DNA of 8,412 bases from Muribaculaceae bacterium. Its GTDB lineage: Bacteria; Bacteroidota; Bacteroidia; Bacteroidales; Muribaculaceae. The position numbers and the translations under genes are program-made. A model generated the notes under the pieces. It was not told the DNA's origin. It did not search any database and saw only the letters and a program-made list of their open reading frames with translations. Positions 5,202-8,412 of this stretch are shown here, piece by piece. Every line of letters starts with the position of its first letter. Positions within the stretch are counted from its first letter, which is position 1. The stretch is taken from contig JAIDKP010000380.1 in the NCBI GenBank assembly GCA_029051445.1, forward strand, positions 1 through 8,412. The letters run 5' to 3'.

Positions 5202-7221
5202 AAAATTTGGTGATATTATACCTGAAACCCACATAAACCATTGCTCCCTGCAGAGGGCCATAGATCATTGTAGCGTCAAAATTCTCTCCCCAGGGATCTG
5301 CCGCATCGACTATCGGATTACGTTGCCGGAAATTTGTAAGATTCTCACCGCCGATATACAATGACCAGTGTCTGAAATTACGAGTTACCTGAGCATTGAG
5401 TTGAACATAAGGTTTATACCGCTCTGGCCAGGACAATACACCGCCTGATGTCACATACGGTGAAGGCATACGTCCTCCGCCGTTCACTGCAAGAGTTATA
5501 TCTGTCTGCCATAACCCCATATTTGGTGACCACCCGAAAGTAAACAACCCTTTGTTTCGTGAAGTAAGAGGTTTTTGAATCAGTTTGTTTCCAACATAGC
5601 ACGCTTTCACATCAGTCAGTCGCCATGCGGCTGTCAGAATTATATCATCGGTAGCTTCAAGCGAAACTTCTGTCTGAAATGCGTGAGAGTAAGCCCTTCC
5701 TCCATAAGAATAAATATAAGCGGCATGAGGATCGCGATCAAGATTGAGCATCAACTGATTGGAAAAATCAGTATAATAGTATTCACCCGATAGCGACAGT
5801 TTTTTGCCACCAGGATACACTGCCCACGTAATTCCGCTACCATAATTCCACGCTGCTTCACGGCTTAGACTTCCTTCTATTTCAATCCGGCGCGATGAGG
5901 CAAGCATATATGAGTATTCGGCAAGCGGATGCGGCGAACGATAACCTCGCCCTGCCGATGCGTTCAGCGAAATATCTTGGCTCACATTATAGCGAAGATG
6001 CATTCGGGGAGTAAACATAAAACCATATAGACTACTGTGGTCAAGTCTTACTCCGGCCATCGCCACAACCTTTTCATCTGCATTAAGTGAATACTGTGCA
6101 TATCCGCCGGCAACAGTTTCATTGCTCCTTTTATGCGACATATTTCCGCTACCGTCCGTCGAAAGGCGATAATTGAAATTATAATGATCGTGCACCAGCG
6201 AAAGTCCTGTACTGAGCTGATGTTTTTCATTCCATTTGCGCTCAAACATCAGCGATGAATACAGTTCGCTCTCCTTTATATCACATAACCGCAGACCGTA
6301 CGATGCGTCCTGATCATGCAATGAACCCGAAACTATAAGAGCTATGTTACCCTCATTTTCACGATCAAAAATGTAGGCGTTTTTTGCAAAACCTTCCCAT
6401 CTGCGGGTATCTATATTGATTTTATATAGAGGCTTTCCATTTGTCATGTCATGGACATGATGTTTATCCTGCCCGCCTCGGCGTCGTTCGTCAAGAAACT
6501 TTGCGGCCGCTTGAAAAACGTAATTTGTACCGAGATAAGCGACGCGGGGCATAGCCGATATCTGCCGGATACGGGGCATATCCATAAATCCGTCATCATT
6601 GCTGTCATGACCGGTAAATCCGTTTTCAAAGTGTGTAAGAACTCCTGCACTCCAGTTACGCCCGAGATGAACATTACCGTCAGCATTAAATTCTGCTTTG
6701 TTCATCATATCATAGTAACCATTGATCGACAGTGATGGATCAAGTTGCGGCTTCTTCATCTCCACATTGATTTGTCCGGTTATTGACTCATAACCGTTTT
6801 TAACCGAAGAAGCTCCCTTTGATACCTGTATAGACTGCATCCACGACCCGGGAATATAACCGAGACCATAAAGTGCCGAAGCGCCACGGAAATTTGGTAT
6901 GGTCTCGGTCATCATTTGCACATAGCTTCCCGAAAGACCGAGAAGACGTATCTGACGTGCCCCGGTAGCGGCATCACTGTAATTTACGTCTACCGACGGA
7001 TTGGTTGTGAAACTTTCACCCAAATTGCAGCAGGCTGCCCTTGTCAGTTCCGAAGCTGTAATCAGATCGGTGTTGGTGGCTCTGTTAAGTTTTCTTATCC
7101 CTTTAGGAGTAGTGACTACAACCTCATCGATTATCTCAAAAAGCGAATCAGGAATATCCTGCCCATAAGAACATGACACAAATGCAGCTGAAACAGCCGT
7201 CAACCACCTTCGCAATTTCAT
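5197..7221 (-). CDS. TonB-dependent outer-membrane receptor, putative metal (copper?) receptor
   Basis: A 674-residue protein with a signal peptide (about residues 1-20, MKLRRWLTAVSAAFVSCSYG), a TonB-box-like stretch EIIDEVVVTTPKG (29-41), a plug domain (about 45-155) containing ESITGQINVEMKKP, and a 22-strand-type beta barrel to the end. It imports a ligand across the outer membrane using TonB energy. The plug segment with adjacent Cys64-Cys65 and LLGLSGSYVQMMTETIP resembles, from memory, Bacteroidota receptors encoded beside HMA proteins. Possible metal ligands include HHVHDM (254-259), MM (103-104) and the two cysteines. There is no N-terminal carboxypeptidase-regulatory-like domain and no SusD partner, which argues against glycan uptake. 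The protein ends in Phe-Leu rather than the usual terminal aromatic. It starts only 12 bases after rdgB, suggesting read-through expression. Receptor class is sure; copper is inference from the HMA neighbour. Confidence 0.9.
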   Translation of the reverse strand: MKLRRWLTAVSAAFVSCSYGQDIPDSLFEIIDEVVVTTPKGIRKLNRATNTDLITASELTRAACCNLGESFTTNPSVDVNYSDAATGARQIRLLGLSGSYVQMMTETIPNFRGASALYGLGYIPGSWMQSIQVSKGASSVKNGYESITGQINVEMKKPQLDPSLSINGYYDMMNKAEFNADGNVHLGRNWSAGVLTHFENGFTGHDSNDDGFMDMPRIRQISAMPRVAYLGTNYVFQAAAKFLDERRRGGQDKHHVHDMTNGKPLYKINIDTRRWEGFAKNAYIFDRENEGNIALIVSGSLHDQDASYGLRLCDIKESELYSSLMFERKWNEKHQLSTGLSLVHDHYNFNYRLSTDGSGNMSHKRSNETVAGGYAQYSLNADEKVVAMAGVRLDHSSLYGFMFTPRMHLRYNVSQDISLNASAGRGYRSPHPLAEYSYMLASSRRIEIEGSLSREAAWNYGSGITWAVYPGGKKLSLSGEYYYTDFSNQLMLNLDRDPHAAYIYSYGGRAYSHAFQTEVSLEATDDIILTAAWRLTDVKACYVGNKLIQKPLTSRNKGLFTFGWSPNMGLWQTDITLAVNGGGRMPSPYVTSGGVLSWPERYKPYVQLNAQVTRNFRHWSLYIGGENLTNFRQRNPIVDAADPWGENFDATMIYGPLQGAMVYVGFRYNITKFL

Positions 7222-7233
7222 AATCAGATAAAA

Positions 7234-7806
7234 CTACAAAAGTTCTGCCAGACGCCGCATAGCCTCACCGCGGTGACTTATCGCATTTTTCTCTGCATCG
7301 CTCATCTCGGCAAACGTACGGTTTTCACCCGCAGGCTGAAATATCGGGTCATAACCGAAACCGCTCGCACCCGATGGCGATTCTGTGATGCGTCCCTCGC
7401 ATTTTCCATCCACCGTCAGCTCCTTGCCGTCGGTAATAAGAGCCACCACTGTCCTGAACCGGGCTGTACGGTCATCCTTACCTGCAAGATTCTCCAGCAG
7501 AAGTTTCATATTGGCGGCCGAGTCATGCCCCGCTCCCGGAGCATACCGGGCGGATCTCACTCCCGGCTCACCGCCGAGAGCGTCCACCTCAAGTCCGGTA
7601 TCATCAGCGAAACAGTCCACACCGTAGCGTTCGCTGACCCATCTCGCTTTCATCAGAGCGTTTCCTTCAAGCGTAGGAGCCGTTTCAGGTATGTCGTCAT
7701 GACAATCGATGTCATTGAGCGATCTCACCTCAACCTTACCCTCAAGGATTGCTCTTGCTTCCGCGAGTTTGTGAGCATTGTTTGTAGCGAATACAATACT
7801 TTTCAT
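7234..7806 (-). CDS. rdgB: dITP/XTP pyrophosphatase (non-canonical purine NTPase, RdgB/HAM1 family)
   Basis: A 190-residue cytoplasmic enzyme that hydrolyses dITP, ITP and XTP to the monophosphate and pyrophosphate, keeping deaminated purines out of nucleic acids. Family motifs are complete: the N-terminal [12 protein letters not shown] (6-17), the metal/catalytic segment [20 protein letters not shown] (66-85) with Asp68-Asp69, GFGYDPIF (149-156) for base recognition, and SHRG (177-180). Length matches the family. The ATG at 7806 shares one base with the leuS stop codon (TGATG), so translation is probably coupled; an in-frame TTG one codon earlier is not needed. The TonB receptor gene follows after 12 bases. 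Confidence 0.96.
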   Translation of the reverse strand: MKSIVFATNNAHKLAEARAILEGKVEVRSLNDIDCHDDIPETAPTLEGNALMKARWVSERYGVDCFADDTGLEVDALGGEPGVRSARYAPGAGHDSAANMKLLLENLAGKDDRTARFRTVVALITDGKELTVDGKCEGRITESPSGASGFGYDPIFQPAGENRTFAEMSDAEKNAISHRGEAMRRLAELL

Positions 7807-8412
7807 CAAAGCACGATGTTTACGATACGTCCGGGTACCACTATCACCTTGCGCGGCTCTTTTCCTTCAAGCCATTTTGCAGCGGCTTCATTGCTGAGTG
7901 CAATTTCCTGCACCTCGGCTTGAGTTGCCGAAGCAGGAGCGGTCACATTGTAGCGAACCTTACCGTTCACCTGCACAGGATAAGTCTTCGTGTCCTCTAC
8001 AAGATACTCCTCATTGCATTCCGGCCACTGTGCGTCGCATATTGTAGCATTGTTGCCGAGATCATGCCACAATTGCTCTGTGATGTGAGGAGCAAAAGGA
8101 GCCAGAACAACAAGAAGCGGCTCAAGCACCTTGCGGCTGCGGCACTTCTGCCCGGCAAGTTCGCCTATACAGATCATGAATGCGGCAACCGAAGTATTGT
8201 ATGAGAAATTCTCTATATCCTGAGTTACCTTCTTTATCAGCTTGTGAAGCGACTTGAGCGAGTCCTTGCTCGGCTCGCTGTCATCTATAAGCCACTCGCC
8301 CCCCTTCCAGTAGAGACCCCAAAGCTTGCGCAGGAAGCGGTTTACACCGTCGATACCGTTCGTATCACAAGGTTTACTCTGCGCAACCGGACCAAGGAAC
8401 ATTTCATAGAGT
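7806..8412 (-). CDS. leuS: Leucyl-tRNA synthetase, C-terminal part (cut by window edge)
   Basis: The last 201 residues of class I leucyl-tRNA synthetase, which charges tRNA-Leu with leucine. The frame is open to the window edge and starts with [12 protein letters not shown], the family segment just after the KMSKS loop; the Rossmann catalytic core, editing domain and KMSKS itself lie outside. What remains is the helical anticodon-binding domain ([14 protein letters not shown], then [21 protein letters not shown], then [11 protein letters not shown]) and the small C-terminal domain ending [22 protein letters not shown]. Nothing in the visible part looks broken. The stop TGA overlaps the rdgB start by one base. 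Confidence 0.97.
   Translation of the reverse strand, partial: LYEMFLGPVAQSKPCDTNGIDGVNRFLRKLWGLYWKGGEWLIDDSEPSKDSLKSLHKLIKKVTQDIENFSYNTSVAAFMICIGELAGQKCRSRKVLEPLLVVLAPFAPHITEQLWHDLGNNATICDAQWPECNEEYLVEDTKTYPVQVNGKVRYNVTAPASATQAEVQEIALSNEAAAKWLEGKEPRKVIVVPGRIVNIVL

Noticed and set aside
5197..7221. Lipoprotein signal in the TonB receptor (Cys17)
   Set aside because: The residues before Cys17 (AFVS) do not make a proper lipobox, and the barrel protein is expected to have an ordinary signal peptide.
7273..7923. Plus-strand open frame of 216 codons opposite rdgB and the end of leuS
   Set aside because: It spans two well-supported genes on the other strand and shows no recognisable domain.

Overview
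The window looks like a chromosomal segment from the order Bacteroidales, probably close to Muribaculaceae or Bacteroidaceae. The evidence is the Bacteroidota-type promoters (TTTG, a 19-base spacer, then TAnnTTTG), ribosomal proteins S6, S18 and L9 that read as Bacteroidales sequences, the order rny / probable 6S RNA / zapA / coiled-coil gene, a TonB-dependent receptor paired with a small periplasmic metal-binding protein, and a GH123-type lipoprotein glycosidase. The family placement is inference. Every gene I can support is on the minus strand, so transcription runs from high to low coordinates.

From the right: the C-terminal third of leucyl-tRNA synthetase (leuS, cut by the window edge) overlaps by one base the start of rdgB, which clears non-canonical purine nucleotides. 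Twelve bases further on is a TonB-dependent outer-membrane receptor. An 80-base gap with a promoter-like sequence follows, then a secreted heavy-metal-associated (HMA) domain protein with an MxCxxC site, then after 63 bases a lipoprotein of the GH123/DUF4091 glycosidase class. Receptor and HMA protein plausibly form a metal-uptake or metal-handling pair, copper being the likeliest guess. The GH123 gene may only be a transcriptional neighbour.

The middle holds the rpsF-rpsR-rplI ribosomal protein operon, with a strong promoter at its head and a hairpin terminator at its end. The spacer between this operon and the GH123 gene carries a 96-base element built from two inverted 29-base arms, resembling a REPIN (paired inverted REP sequences). 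The roughly 640-base spacer after rplI holds a second, single REP-like hairpin, a small GC-rich hairpin, AT-rich DNA with no gene, and the promoter of the next operon.

The left part encodes a small coiled-coil protein and ZapA, a likely cell-division pair. They are followed by a structured, U-tract-terminated RNA that by position and shape is probably 6S RNA, and by the first 15 codons of what should be ribonuclease Y. Most of the window is conserved housekeeping DNA. The parts that merit a second look are the repeat elements, the divergent RNA, the metal pair and the ZapA partner. I saw no convincing novel defence or mobile system.
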